Origin: Sinorhizobium americanum
Lineage (GTDB): Bacteria > Pseudomonadota > Alphaproteobacteria > Rhizobiales > Rhizobiaceae
Length of the DNA: 64,000 nt
Assembly (NCBI RefSeq): GCF_001651855.1
Contig: NZ_LNQC01000056.1
Location: 156,341 to 220,340, forward strand
Direction of reading: 5' to 3'
In this document: in pieces, positions 19,292 to 26,394 of the stretch
Layout: each line of letters opens with the position of its first letter
Position numbering within the stretch: the stretch's first letter is position 1
The notes under the pieces: model-generated
What the model was told of the DNA's origin: nothing
Databases searched by the model: none
Seen by the model: the letters and a program-made list of their open reading frames with translations, nothing else
Made by a program: the position numbers and the translations under genes

Positions 19292-20272
19292 TCAGCCCGC
19301 CGCCAACGGTTGCTTGAGAAGCTCGGCGTCGGACGGCCCCTTCGCCACCGGCCGGCTCGGCTTACGCGCGATTGCCGCCTCGATTTCCTTCTTGAGTGCG
19401 AGCGCGTCGCCCGGCTGCAGAGCCCAGAAGCGCTTCAGCGGCTCTCGGTTCGCGTCCTGCCACTTCGCCACGGTCTCAGGCGTCGATTCCTTGATGAAGC
19501 GCATCACCTCGTCGGCGAACTTCCCGACCGGAACGTTTTCGAGCGCCCAGTTGTCGCCCCAGGTGACGGTGATGGAGTTGTCGGCGCCGATCGCGCGCAT
19601 CCGGTTGTCTTCGCGCTCCCTGAGGACGATTTCAGAGGCGGTGAGGTCGAGAACCTTGGCGCGGTCCAGTTCGGCTTCGTCATAGAGACCGGTGAACTGC
19701 TCGGGCCAGCCGGCGCGCAGCGCCTGCATTTCGGCGCACTTGGCGATCATCAGGCGCGGCATACGCGCCCAGTTGCCGCTATCGTCGAGTGTCTGATTGC
19801 CGGTCTTGTAGTTCTTGCCGGTCTGCTCGTTCTTCGCCCACTCCTCCTTGATCGGAGCGAACTCGTCCCAGAAGGACTGCCCGGCGACTTCGTACCATTC
19901 GCCAGACTTCGGATCCTGCTTCCACAGGAAGACAGTCGCGGAAACGATGCCGTGCGGGTTCAGCGGACCTTTCAGCCCCGGATCGAACTCATAGGACGGG
20001 GGCTTGCTCGCCGGCCGGTAATCGCCGCAGCGCTGCGCGATAACGCGCTGGCCGTCGCGGCTGATGATGATGGTCATGTTGCGCTTCTCGGCATTGTTCT
20101 TCGAGAAGACCATCGGGATGATCTGTTTCAGGAACGGGTCGAGGCGCTTGGCCTTCGCGACTTCCATGTAGAGGTTGAATTCTTCGTCATTGCAGTCCTT
20201 CGCAATGGTCTGCTTGACCAAAGTGATCTGCTTGGACGTCAGGTCGAACGTGGTGATAGAATTCATGGTCAC
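19292..20272 (-). CDS. bet: Phage recombination protein Bet (RecT/Redbeta superfamily)
   Basis: 326 residues. It opens with TSKQITLVKQTIAKDCNDEEF and contains AKAKRLDPFLKQIIPMVFSK, ISRDGQRVIAQRCGDY and MPRLMIAKCAEMQALRAGWP, all characteristic of the Bet family of single-strand annealing proteins. It promotes annealing of homologous DNA during phage replication and recombination. A 5'-3' exonuclease partner is not evident next to it. The start is GTG at 20272 (overlapping the Gp157 gene) or ATG at 20266. Confidence 0.9.
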   Translation of the reverse strand: MTMNSITTFDLTSKQITLVKQTIAKDCNDEEFNLYMEVAKAKRLDPFLKQIIPMVFSKNNAEKRNMTIIISRDGQRVIAQRCGDYRPASKPPSYEFDPGLKGPLNPHGIVSATVFLWKQDPKSGEWYEVAGQSFWDEFAPIKEEWAKNEQTGKNYKTGNQTLDDSGNWARMPRLMIAKCAEMQALRAGWPEQFTGLYDEAELDRAKVLDLTASEIVLREREDNRMRAIGADNSITVTWGDNWALENVPVGKFADEVMRFIKESTPETVAKWQDANREPLKRFWALQPGDALALKKEIEAAIARKPSRPVAKGPSDAELLKQPLAAG

Positions 20273-20799
20273 TTCCTCCGGACCGTGAGAGAGAACGAGC
20301 CGTTGTCGAGCGTGGCGCCGGGAATGGTGGCGCCGCCTTCGCGCAGATCGGCGGTGAGAGCTTTCTTGTCGAGCTTCGGCGCGGGGCGCGGCTGCTCAAC
20401 CCAGTATTTGGCCGGTATGTCGGCTTCATCGGTGACGATCAGGCCGGCGGCGCGCTTGGTGAGCGACAGCGTTGCCGTCGGCAGCTTAAGTGAGGTCTGA
20501 TCGGTGGCGAGCATCGCCTGCTCGATCAGGGTGCGGATGCGCTCGGCGCGCTTCTCGACAGCCTTGCGGCGCGCCTCGAACTCGGCTTCCTTGGCTTTGA
20601 GCCCAATCACGAGAACATCGCATTCGTCGAGTTCCGCGATTGCCTCTTCGATGGCCTCCATGAGGTTCGTTTCGCCTTCGATGGTGTCGGCGACCAGTTC
20701 GGCGTCGTCATCGGCGCCTCGGTTGCGGAGATCGGCCAGAAGGGCCTTTGCCGCCTCGGTCTGACGGCGGATGCTGTGTTCGATTGCTGGTGCGGTCAT
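20269..20799 (-). CDS. Siphovirus Gp157-like protein
   Basis: 176 residues. A long acidic coiled-coil region (about 35-115, with KAKEAEFEARRKAVEKRAERIR) is followed by LKLPTATLSLTKRA and a beta-rich tail with IPAKYWVE. This layout matches the Gp157 family, usually found beside single-strand annealing proteins, as here. Its role in recombination is not defined. Confidence 0.8.
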   Translation of the reverse strand: MTAPAIEHSIRRQTEAAKALLADLRNRGADDDAELVADTIEGETNLMEAIEEAIAELDECDVLVIGLKAKEAEFEARRKAVEKRAERIRTLIEQAMLATDQTSLKLPTATLSLTKRAAGLIVTDEADIPAKYWVEQPRPAPKLDKKALTADLREGGATIPGATLDNGSFSLTVRRK

Positions 20800-20800
20800 G

Positions 20801-21013
20801 TCAGACGCTCCTGGCTTTGACGATTTGAAGGTGGACCTGTTCCGTCTTCCAGAAGCCGACGGCGAGCACGCCGAGAAAAGTCGCGAGGAAGATCAGGAAC
20901 AGAGCAGTAGTGTAGGTTGCTCGGTTGAACTGCTTGAGCGCAGTCAGGTCCGGCTCGGGCTTGACGCAGCGGTTGCAGGAGCAGCCGAAAGCGGCGGCGG
21001 GGCACTCTTTCAT
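20801..21013 (-). CDS. Small single-pass membrane protein
   Basis: 70 residues. The Cys-rich N-terminus (ECPAAAFGCSCNRC) is followed by one transmembrane helix (about 35-56, TTALFLIFLATFLGVLAVGF). It overlaps the preceding gene by four bases within the early operon. Function unknown; early small membrane proteins in phages sometimes alter host envelope functions. Confidence 0.65.
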   Translation of the reverse strand: MKECPAAAFGCSCNRCVKPEPDLTALKQFNRATYTTALFLIFLATFLGVLAVGFWKTEQVHLQIVKARSV

Positions 21014-21231
21014 TCTGCCGCCTCCAATCGCGCCCCATGCGATATCCGCACGCGGTTCTCGTATTCGCGCTGATCGATGTAGAAGCCCTCGCCGAAGCCG
21101 GAGGCGCGCAAGATCGCGCAGGCATCAAGGATCGCACGGTTATAAGCTTCGTCCTCGGCGGAGAACGAGCCGCCTCCGAGCGCTTCAATCTCGCGGTACA
21201 GTTCGTGCAGCTTCACGCGGCGCGGGGTCAT
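21010..21231 (-). CDS. Hypothetical phage protein
   Basis: 73 residues, with HELYREIEALGGGSFSAEDEA followed by a helical stretch. No family recognised. Four-base overlaps with both neighbours support it. Confidence 0.62.
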   Translation of the reverse strand: MTPRRVKLHELYREIEALGGGSFSAEDEAYNRAILDACAILRASGFGEGFYIDQREYENRVRISHGARLEAAE

Positions 21232-21455
21232 GCGGCGCTCCTTTCGGCGGCAATTGAAAGAGGGAAATCAGGGAAGGCAGACCAGCGCTCGAAGCCTTCG
21301 ACGGTCGTGCCGGGGAAGGCGGCGGCTTCCTCGATCGCAGCTTCTTCCGAACGGAAGATCAGAGCGTCGTCGACCTCGTAGGAGAAGAAGCCCTCATCGG
21401 TCAGGACGCGGCCAACCTCGTCTTCAATGCGGTAGCGGGTAACCATCGTGCCCAT
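21228..21455 (-). CDS. Hypothetical phage protein, first gene of the leftward early operon
   Basis: About 75 residues, acidic, with no recognised domain. The ATG at 21455 follows an AAGGGG ribosome site; a TTG two codons earlier is less likely. It is the first gene after the leftward early promoter at about 21.5 kb, a position often used for host-takeover proteins. Confidence 0.65.
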   Translation of the reverse strand: MGTMVTRYRIEDEVGRVLTDEGFFSYEVDDALIFRSEEAAIEEAAAFPGTTVEGFERWSAFPDFPLSIAAERSAA

Positions 21456-21497
21456 GTCCAAACCCCTTCGGCAGGAAGTTGCCGTGTCGATAGGAGG

Positions 21498-21527
21498 ACT
21501 ATAGGAAAAAGCCTATTTACATGTCAA
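21498..21527 (-). promoter_or_regulatory. Leftward early promoter (pL)
   Basis: On the reverse strand a perfect -35 hexamer TTGACA (21527-21522) is separated by 18 bp from a -10 hexamer TATAGT (21503-21498). It lies 43-73 bp ahead of the first early gene, and repressor-type operators overlap it. Confidence 0.8.
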
Positions 21528-21551
21528 TAGGAAAAATAGGAATTAGCCTAT
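21501..21551. promoter_or_regulatory. Repressor operators OL (two ATAGG-N6-CCTAT palindromes)
   Basis: Two exact palindromes, at 21501-21516 and 21536-21551, share ATAGGAA...G-CCTAT. Extra ATAGG half-sites lie at 21490-21494 and 21527-21531. The first palindrome covers the -10/spacer of pL and a half-site touches its -35, so occupancy would block the early operon. The same palindrome recurs upstream of the Cro-like gene. Assignment to the S24 repressor is inferred from position. Confidence 0.75.
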
Positions 21552-21939
21552 ACGCGATCGGTTTTTCTCTGGAAGAGGCTGGCGTGAACGTTTCCGAGGC
21601 GGACTGTCCAGATAACGAAATGTTATCCAAGTACGGAAAAAGTGACCGTTCGATTCAGGCACAAAAGCTGTGCCGCGTTGAGCCGAAATCGCCGGAAACT
21701 TGAGTATTCCCTAAACTACGTTCCAGAGAACCCTAGAAAAGTGCCGGCGGATAAGCAGTGGATTGTTAGAAAGCTGTCTTAAAGGTTGAGGCGCTCGGCG
21801 CTCGGTCGCGGAAAGTATGACAGTTCTGTGACAACCCACAAATATTCCCTTAAAGAAATACTTCTGTCGGAACATGCAACTGCTGCGTTAACGTGCAGGG
21901 CGTACCCAAAATCGGTAAGCTGTTGCAGCGAGGCGCAAA
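21552..21939. other. Intergenic region upstream of the inactive S24 gene
   Basis: About 390 bases, A+T-richer than its surroundings. It probably carries the promoter of the rightward S24-like gene, but no convincing -35/-10 pair was found. A 60-codon ORF starting inside the operators is not supported. Confidence 0.5.
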
Positions 21940-22302
21940 ATGCATGAGCTATTTAATCCGAACCTTCCGCCCGAAGCTCTCCTGTCTGGTCGCTTCCGCA
22001 TCCATGCGGTGAAATCCGACGCGATGGAGCCGGCGCTCCGCGGAGGGCGCGATTATGCGCTTCTCGCACCGGTAACTGCATATCAGGGAGAGGGGACCTA
22101 CCTCATCGACGACGGCCTCTCGCTCGACCTCTACCGCGTTACCAACACGCTGGAGAAATGCGGCGCCCTTTGTCTGTCCAGGGAAAACCCACGCTACGGA
22201 TCGAAGACGATCGGCAGGGATGATTTCAACGAAAGAGTTGTCGGCATCGTCGTGGCCGATATCAAAGTGCGAAACGAGCGGTTTCTCGCAGCTAGACGGT
22301 GA
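21940..22302 (+). CDS. S24/LexA-like protein without catalytic dyad and without HTH
   Basis: 120 residues consisting only of the C-terminal fold of LexA/CI-type proteins. VKSDAMEPALRGG aligns with the usual GDSMxPTLxxGD, so Ala28 replaces the nucleophilic Ser. GTYLIDDGLSLDLYRV aligns with the strand that carries the general-base Lys, and Tyr65 stands in that place. NPRYGSKTI and VVGIVVADIKV complete the fold. It converges on, and overlaps by 11 bp, the true repressor gene. It might dimerise with the repressor as an antirepressor or modulator; that is inference. Confidence 0.75.
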   Translation: MHELFNPNLPPEALLSGRFRIHAVKSDAMEPALRGGRDYALLAPVTAYQGEGTYLIDDGLSLDLYRVTNTLEKCGALCLSRENPRYGSKTIGRDDFNERVVGIVVADIKVRNERFLAARR

Positions 22303-22978
22303 AGCGGCCGATGTAGCGACCCACGATGTGGATCTCGTCGAGAGTGAACTCGCGCTCCGAATGGCGCGGGTTATCGGAGATTATCTTCACGGTCACCGTC
22401 TCGGCGCCAGGACGCGATGTCACCTCGAGGCGCTTCACGACGACTCCGCCAAATTCATCTGCAAGCGCGTAGACGCCATCCGGTGATGGCACTCGATGAC
22501 GCGTATCGATGAATACTACGTCGCCGTCACCAATGGTAGGTGACATAGAGTCCCCCTGCGCCGGGAAGGCGGCAACGTGAGCCGCCTTTACGCCCATCCT
22601 CGCCAGCATCCACTCGGGAAGGCGCCAGTGATCGCGGACGACTTCTTTCGCGAAGGTGATGCCGTTCCGGCTGGTTTGCTCGAGAGCACTGAAACCGCCG
22701 GCGCCGAGGCCTGCGACCAGGTCAATCTCGGGAATGTCTTTGCTCTTGTCATCGGTAGACCGGCCGTCGCTACGTTCAGGAGCTCCCAAATCGCCTTCCG
22801 GCAAGTCCAGGATCTCCGAGAGGCGTGAGCGGACATCCTCTTTGAGCTTGGCCGGAATGTTCCTCTCCATGAACTGCTGCATGTAGGCGGCGTTCTTCCC
22901 AAGCTCCAGCGAGACCTCTTTGTAATTCAGGCCTCGCTCCTGCATCCGCTTCAGAATCGTTCGTCTCACCTGGTCCAT
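22292..22978 (-). CDS. CI-like prophage repressor (HTH + S24 peptidase)
   Basis: 228 residues. The N-terminal helix-turn-helix (about 5-58, with RGLNYKEVSLELGKNAAYMQQFM) binds DNA. A linker contains an Ala-Gly pair (VAGLGAGG, about 88-95) suitable for RecA-stimulated self-cleavage. The C-terminal S24 domain has Ser144 in AQGDSMSPTI and Lys182 in VVVKRLEV. It should maintain lysogeny by binding the ATAGG-N6-CCTAT operators on both sides and be inactivated by DNA damage. It is transcribed leftward, divergent from the Cro-like gene. Confidence 0.9.
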   Translation of the reverse strand: MDQVRRTILKRMQERGLNYKEVSLELGKNAAYMQQFMERNIPAKLKEDVRSRLSEILDLPEGDLGAPERSDGRSTDDKSKDIPEIDLVAGLGAGGFSALEQTSRNGITFAKEVVRDHWRLPEWMLARMGVKAAHVAAFPAQGDSMSPTIGDGDVVFIDTRHRVPSPDGVYALADEFGGVVVKRLEVTSRPGAETVTVKIISDNPRHSEREFTLDEIHIVGRYIGRFTV

Positions 22979-22993
22979 GAAAAAATCACTGGC

Positions 22994-23060
22994 ATAGGAA
23001 TTGACAGGAAGCGAATAGGAATGTACCTATCATTATAGTGATAGTCCTATTAGGAATTGG
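22994..23060. promoter_or_regulatory. Divergent repressor/Cro control region (OR)
   Basis: It contains a third full palindrome, ATAGG-AATGTA-CCTAT at 23015-23030, and half-sites at 22994-22998, 23046-23050 and near 23052. For the rightward Cro-like gene there is TTGACA at 23001-23006 with TACCTA 17 bp downstream (weak -10). For the leftward repressor gene a perfect TATAAT lies at 23037-23032 on the reverse strand, without a good -35. That is consistent with a promoter needing activation. The operator sits between the two. Confidence 0.65.
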
Positions 23061-23063
23061 GCG

Positions 23064-23264
23064 GTGTCCGAACTCGAAGCTTTCAAGACCACGGTGGAAA
23101 CCTTCATCGCCGATCGGAACATGACGCCGACGCAGTTCGGCAAGCAGTTCGCAGGCGATCCGCTTTTCGTCTTCCAGCTGAGAGACGGGCGCGAACCGAG
23201 GACGCAGACGCGCGAGCGCATCCTGCAGGCGATGGAAGCTTCTGAACAGGAGAATGCGGCATGA
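23064..23264 (+). CDS. Cro-like helix-turn-helix protein
   Basis: 66 residues from GTG at 23064. The segment RNMTPTQFGKQFAGDPLFVFQLRDGREPRTQTRERI fits the five-helix Cro/CI-type DNA-binding fold often found divergent to rhizobial prophage repressors. It is the first rightward gene after the operator region. A lytic-switch role is inferred from position. Confidence 0.75.
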   Translation: MSELEAFKTTVETFIADRNMTPTQFGKQFAGDPLFVFQLRDGREPRTQTRERILQAMEASEQENAA

Positions 23265-23266
23265 CG

Positions 23267-23527
23267 TCACTTCTCCTCAAGCGCCCGCAGGTCGCGGCAC
23301 ATTTGCCAGATGACGTCCTTCGGCATCCTCAGGCGAACGGCAATGACCGCCTTCTCAACGCCATCGCCGTTTCGGGAGAGGGTGGCGAACGTCAATCGGA
23401 TGATCCCGTCGACTTCCTCGATCTCGGTGACGATGTCGCTGAACAGCGCCGGAGCGCCGTGATCGAAGATCGGTGCGACACCGTCCGGCCCTCCCTTGAA
23501 CCGGGTTTTGCCGACCGTCTGCTTCAT
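23267..23527 (-). CDS. Hypothetical phage protein, opposite strand
   Basis: 86 residues with alternating hydrophobics (APIFDHGAPALFSDIVTEIEEVDGIIRLTFATLS), typical of a beta-sandwich. The composition is more protein-like than the overlapping rightward frame, so the leftward reading is preferred. It lies convergent with the Cro-like gene and is followed by a divergent gap. No family named. Confidence 0.55.
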   Translation of the reverse strand: MKQTVGKTRFKGGPDGVAPIFDHGAPALFSDIVTEIEEVDGIIRLTFATLSRNGDGVEKAVIAVRLRMPKDVIWQMCRDLRALEEK

Positions 23528-23598
23528 GCTGGTTCCCCCTCTGTTGGCTGGCGTGCTCGGCGCGCTTCGATCGACGAGATGAATGCGAGGGCGGCGCG

Positions 23599-24399
23599 AT
23601 GACTTCCGACGCTCAGATCAAAGCTTTCATCGACCGCATCCTTCGCTTGAAGGAAGAGCAAGACACGATCGGCGAAGACATCCGCGACATCTACGCGGAA
23701 GCCAAGAGCATGGGCTTCGACAAGACCGCCATGGGCAACGTCGTCGCGCACCTCCGCAAGGTGTCGAAGAAGGGCCATGACACCGTTGCGGAGCAGGGCG
23801 CCATCTTCGATCTGTACCTGGCTGCATACGAGGGTCATGCGCCTGCGCCCGCCCGCGCACGAGAAAACATTGAGAAATTTGACCGCGAAGCACGCGCCAA
23901 GCGCCGCACTTCCGAAGCTATGGATGACAACAAAGCATTCTCTGCCGAGTTGGCTGCAGCTGGCCTGATCTCGGAAGAGGCGCACGCAGAACACGTCGCA
24001 CTCTCCGATGCCGTCGCCAGGAAGTACGGGGCAGGAGTCGTCGACCACGAGACCGGCGAAATCCTCGACGATCAGCCCCGTTCCGACGGTGGCCTGAACA
24101 TCGTCACCAAGCACACCGAAATCGCCTCGTCCCCTCAAGGCGAAACCGCATCCCCCAGCGCTGAGGTGGAAGCCGCCAGCGCCAACGCAGGAGGCGAAGA
24201 TGTAGACCGCAGCGCGGAGCGCGCCACCGCCGCACGTAACGAAGCGGATGCCACCGTCACTCCGGCATCCGCTTTCACCGCCAAGCCCAGAAGCGCACTC
24301 CGGCCGAACTGCCGGAACCCTGAAGCATGCGCCGGATATGGCGACAAGCATTGTCATGCCTGCACCGTTGCGAAGCGCCAGCAAGAGGAAGTCGCCTAA
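23599..24399 (+). CDS. GapR-like (DUF2312) protein with long C-terminal extension
   Basis: 266 residues. The first 65 (IKAFIDRILRLKEEQDTIGEDIRDIYAEAKSMGFD) match GapR/DUF2312, a coiled-coil protein that binds overtwisted AT-rich DNA in alphaproteobacteria and aids replication. Host GapR is only about 90 residues. Here a 200-residue extension follows: a DETGEIL-type motif, a low-complexity Ala/Glu linker and a C-terminal Cys cluster CRNPEACAGYGDKHCHAC that could bind zinc. The gene opens the rightward middle region. The extension is of unknown function. Confidence 0.78.
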   Translation: MTSDAQIKAFIDRILRLKEEQDTIGEDIRDIYAEAKSMGFDKTAMGNVVAHLRKVSKKGHDTVAEQGAIFDLYLAAYEGHAPAPARARENIEKFDREARAKRRTSEAMDDNKAFSAELAAAGLISEEAHAEHVALSDAVARKYGAGVVDHETGEILDDQPRSDGGLNIVTKHTEIASSPQGETASPSAEVEAASANAGGEDVDRSAERATAARNEADATVTPASAFTAKPRSALRPNCRNPEACAGYGDKHCHACTVAKRQQEEVA

Positions 24400-24765
24400 A
24401 TGTTCAACGCCTTTGTCCGCCTCTCCAAAGCTGAAGACGCCATGGCGCAGCGCGCGATTGAAAAGGGCGTCGGTCTCGATCGCGCCCACGTATCGCGCAT
24501 AGAGCTTTCGCAGATGGTCGCCGACTTCGCCGCCAAGAAAGGCGTCCGCCGGTTCGATCAAGGCGAATCCGGCTCCTACGAAGGCGTGCAGCACTTCCTT
24601 CTCTCCCGCGGCTACGAGCTGCGCCGCCGCGTCCACAAGTTCGAACTGAAGAAGGTCGGAACGGGCGGCCGCGCGAAGAGCATGGACTGGGGCAGCGTCC
24701 TCGACTTCGTCGACCAGCTGCGCGTCGGCGAGGGCAAGGAAACGCTCAAGAGGAGGGCTGCCTGA
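24400..24765 (+). CDS. Hypothetical phage protein
   Basis: 121 residues, basic and helical, with ARKGVRRFDQGE-like and FLLSRGYELRRRVHKFELKKVG segments; no known domain recognised. The ATG immediately follows the stop of the GapR-like gene, and its stop overlaps the next small ORF (TGATG). The two genes are almost certainly co-translated. Confidence 0.65.
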   Translation: MFNAFVRLSKAEDAMAQRAIEKGVGLDRAHVSRIELSQMVADFAAKKGVRRFDQGESGSYEGVQHFLLSRGYELRRRVHKFELKKVGTGGRAKSMDWGSVLDFVDQLRVGEGKETLKRRAA

Positions 24766-24860
24766 TGCCACTGATGTTCTTCCTGTTACCGGTGTTCCCA
24801 ATGTTCCCGTTCGTCGCCGTGCTGGCGGCTTGGGAAGACATATGGGGGTCGAAGCAATGA
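24765..24860 (+). CDS. Tiny hydrophobic peptide
   Basis: 31 codons. MPLMFFLLPVFPMFPFVAV forms one hydrophobic segment, then a short charged end. TGATG coupling with the previous gene supports translation. A 19-codon ORF (24857-24916) overlaps its stop and links it to the next small membrane gene. Function unknown. Confidence 0.45.
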   Translation: MPLMFFLLPVFPMFPFVAVLAAWEDIWGSKQ

Positions 24861-24908
24861 ACGCGCTGGATCTCGGCAACGACGAGCGGATCAAGAAGGG
24901 GGTCCCCC

Positions 24909-25040
24909 ATGTCTAGTTCTCTTTCGGTCACCATTGCCACCACCGGCGCGACTATCTGGCTTCTGCTGTTGCTGATGCCGTTTCTGTCCCGGTTCATCGC
25001 CCATGAATTCCGCCGCCGCGGATACACGGCAAAGGATTGA
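24909..25040 (+). CDS. Small single-pass membrane protein
   Basis: 43 residues with one transmembrane helix (TGATIWLLLLLMPFLSRFIA) and a basic end (HEFRRRGYTAKD), which predicts N-out/C-in topology. It sits in a string of very short overlapping genes in the rightward arm. Function unknown. Confidence 0.5.
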   Translation: MSSSLSVTIATTGATIWLLLLLMPFLSRFIAHEFRRRGYTAKD

Positions 25041-25426
25041 GCGCTTTCACCTCCTCCCGAGGCGCTCAACGCTGGTCCCGGTCCTCCTCCTCCCGATCGG
25101 GGCCAGCAACTCTCAACCTGATGCGCTTGTTCGCCAGGTTCATGACCACGGCTCGAACAGCGACACCCAAGGGGATGGGAGCCGGCGACGACGAGGTCAC
25201 GTCGCCGGCTGTAGGGGCGGACGTTGCGGCGGAGCCCCTACGAAGCGGAAAGACTTGGGAGGGACCGGCAGCCGTTGGCGCGGTCCGGTCCTCTCCCTCG
25301 GAAGTAATGCCTGTGCGCATGCGCTTCTCCTTCACAAGAGAAACGATCTCACAGGAGACTCACAAGGTGCTGGAATTCAGAAACACGACCTTGTCCAAAC
25401 GTGACAAGGCGAAAAGGAATAAGGCA

Positions 25427-25765
25427 ATGTCCGATGTTTCTTATGCGCAAAATCTTTTCAGAGAAGCATTTCCAGAGAAGCGCTACGGCAGTGTCAAGAA
25501 CCTGTTGTTTGAAGCTCAGCGTTTCATCTCCAAACACGTACGGAAAGACTTCACCCATCGTCGTGCGCGTTCGATCTGGGAAGGATCGGCCCGCCGCATC
25601 GACGCTGAAGAAATGGACGCGCTGCGGATCGCAGCAATCGAGGAGAGCAAGCGTGAACAACGAGAAATCCGTGCCCGTCTGGCTGTCCTGGATGCGAAGC
25701 TTGCCGCTGTCCGTGCGGCTGAAGCTCGCTCGCCGGTGGCAGCGCATCGCAAACGAGCGCGCTGA
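25427..25765 (+). CDS. Hypothetical phage protein, basic helical
   Basis: 112 residues from the ATG at 25427, which has a good AAGGAATAAGG ribosome site; the frame is open further upstream but that part is low-complexity. The sequence is charged and helical (AQNLFREAFPEKRYGSVKNLLFEAQRFISKHV; EESKREQREIRARLAVLDAKL). No family recognised; nucleic-acid binding is possible given net positive charge. Confidence 0.6.
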   Translation: MSDVSYAQNLFREAFPEKRYGSVKNLLFEAQRFISKHVRKDFTHRRARSIWEGSARRIDAEEMDALRIAAIEESKREQREIRARLAVLDAKLAAVRAAEARSPVAAHRKRAR

Positions 25766-25814
25766 CTGGGTCGAGTACATCGCTCCTGAACTGAAGGACG
25801 AGGACAGCCAATGA
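25653..25814 (+). CDS. Small hypothetical protein overlapping its neighbours
   Basis: 53 residues from GTG at 25653, with GGAGAG upstream. It overlaps the previous gene by 113 bases in another frame and the next gene by four bases (ATGA). The sequence (VPVWLSWMRSLPLSVRLKLARRWQRI) is amphipathic and basic. The four-base coupling with the GIY-YIG gene is the main support. Confidence 0.42.
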   Translation: MNNEKSVPVWLSWMRSLPLSVRLKLARRWQRIANERADWVEYIAPELKDEDSQ

Positions 25815-26371
25815 GCATCTATGTTCTCCGATCAGACAATCTCGTGAAGATCGGTTTCACCGACGATCTCCGGGCCCGAGTTCAGGCGATTGTTGCAGCT
25901 GTGCCGGTACCCGTGGAGTTCGTCGGGCATATGCCGGGAGGCAGGGAAGTCGAAGCGCATCTTCACGGCGTCTTCGCTCAATCGCTCTTCGCGAGGGAAT
26001 GGTTCGTAGAGACGCCGGCTATGCGGTCGCTGTTCGAAACCATCCTCATCCCGAACCTACCTGAAGTCGCCACTCAAAAGCAGCGCAAGCGGACAGCTCA
26101 GACAGAAGCGCAGGCGGAACTCTCCACACGGGTCAGAGACGCTGCGGAACAGCGCTGGCCCCGGCTTAGCAAGGCCGAACGCGTTGAAGCTCTCGCCGCT
26201 GATCTTGGTTGGAACCGAGGCAGGGCCAAGGATCTCTACTACGCCGATCCCCGCGTTTCTTTAAGGGATTTTGAGCGCGCGGAACTCGATGTGTGGTTCG
26301 CGCGGCGCTTGGAATACGCCATCGCGCCTGAGCTGCGTGAGGAAGAAGGCGAGAAGGAACAGGATCAATGA
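25811..26371 (+). CDS. GIY-YIG family nuclease (MUG113-like)
   Basis: 186 residues. The N-terminal SIYVLRSDNLVKIGFTDDLRARVQAI fits the GIY-YIG fold in the variant used by the T5orf172/MUG113 group. Arg in the helix and Glu in GREVEAHLHGVF complete the active site, and REWF follows. A charged helical C-terminal half (about 95-186) may bind DNA. It probably makes nicks or double-strand breaks. Phage GIY-YIG genes can be homing, recombination or anti-competitor functions. Confidence 0.75.
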   Translation: MSIYVLRSDNLVKIGFTDDLRARVQAIVAAVPVPVEFVGHMPGGREVEAHLHGVFAQSLFAREWFVETPAMRSLFETILIPNLPEVATQKQRKRTAQTEAQAELSTRVRDAAEQRWPRLSKAERVEALAADLGWNRGRAKDLYYADPRVSLRDFERAELDVWFARRLEYAIAPELREEEGEKEQDQ

Positions 26372-26394
26372 TGGTTTCAATGCCCCAGCGGCAA

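Noticed and set aside
21521..21703. 60-codon forward ORF starting inside the operator region
   Set aside because: No ribosome site, overlaps operators, no protein-like pattern beyond the first few codons.
23524..24894. 456-codon reverse ORF under the GapR-like gene
   Set aside because: The forward frame holds a recognisable DUF2312 domain and coupled starts; the reverse is a shadow.
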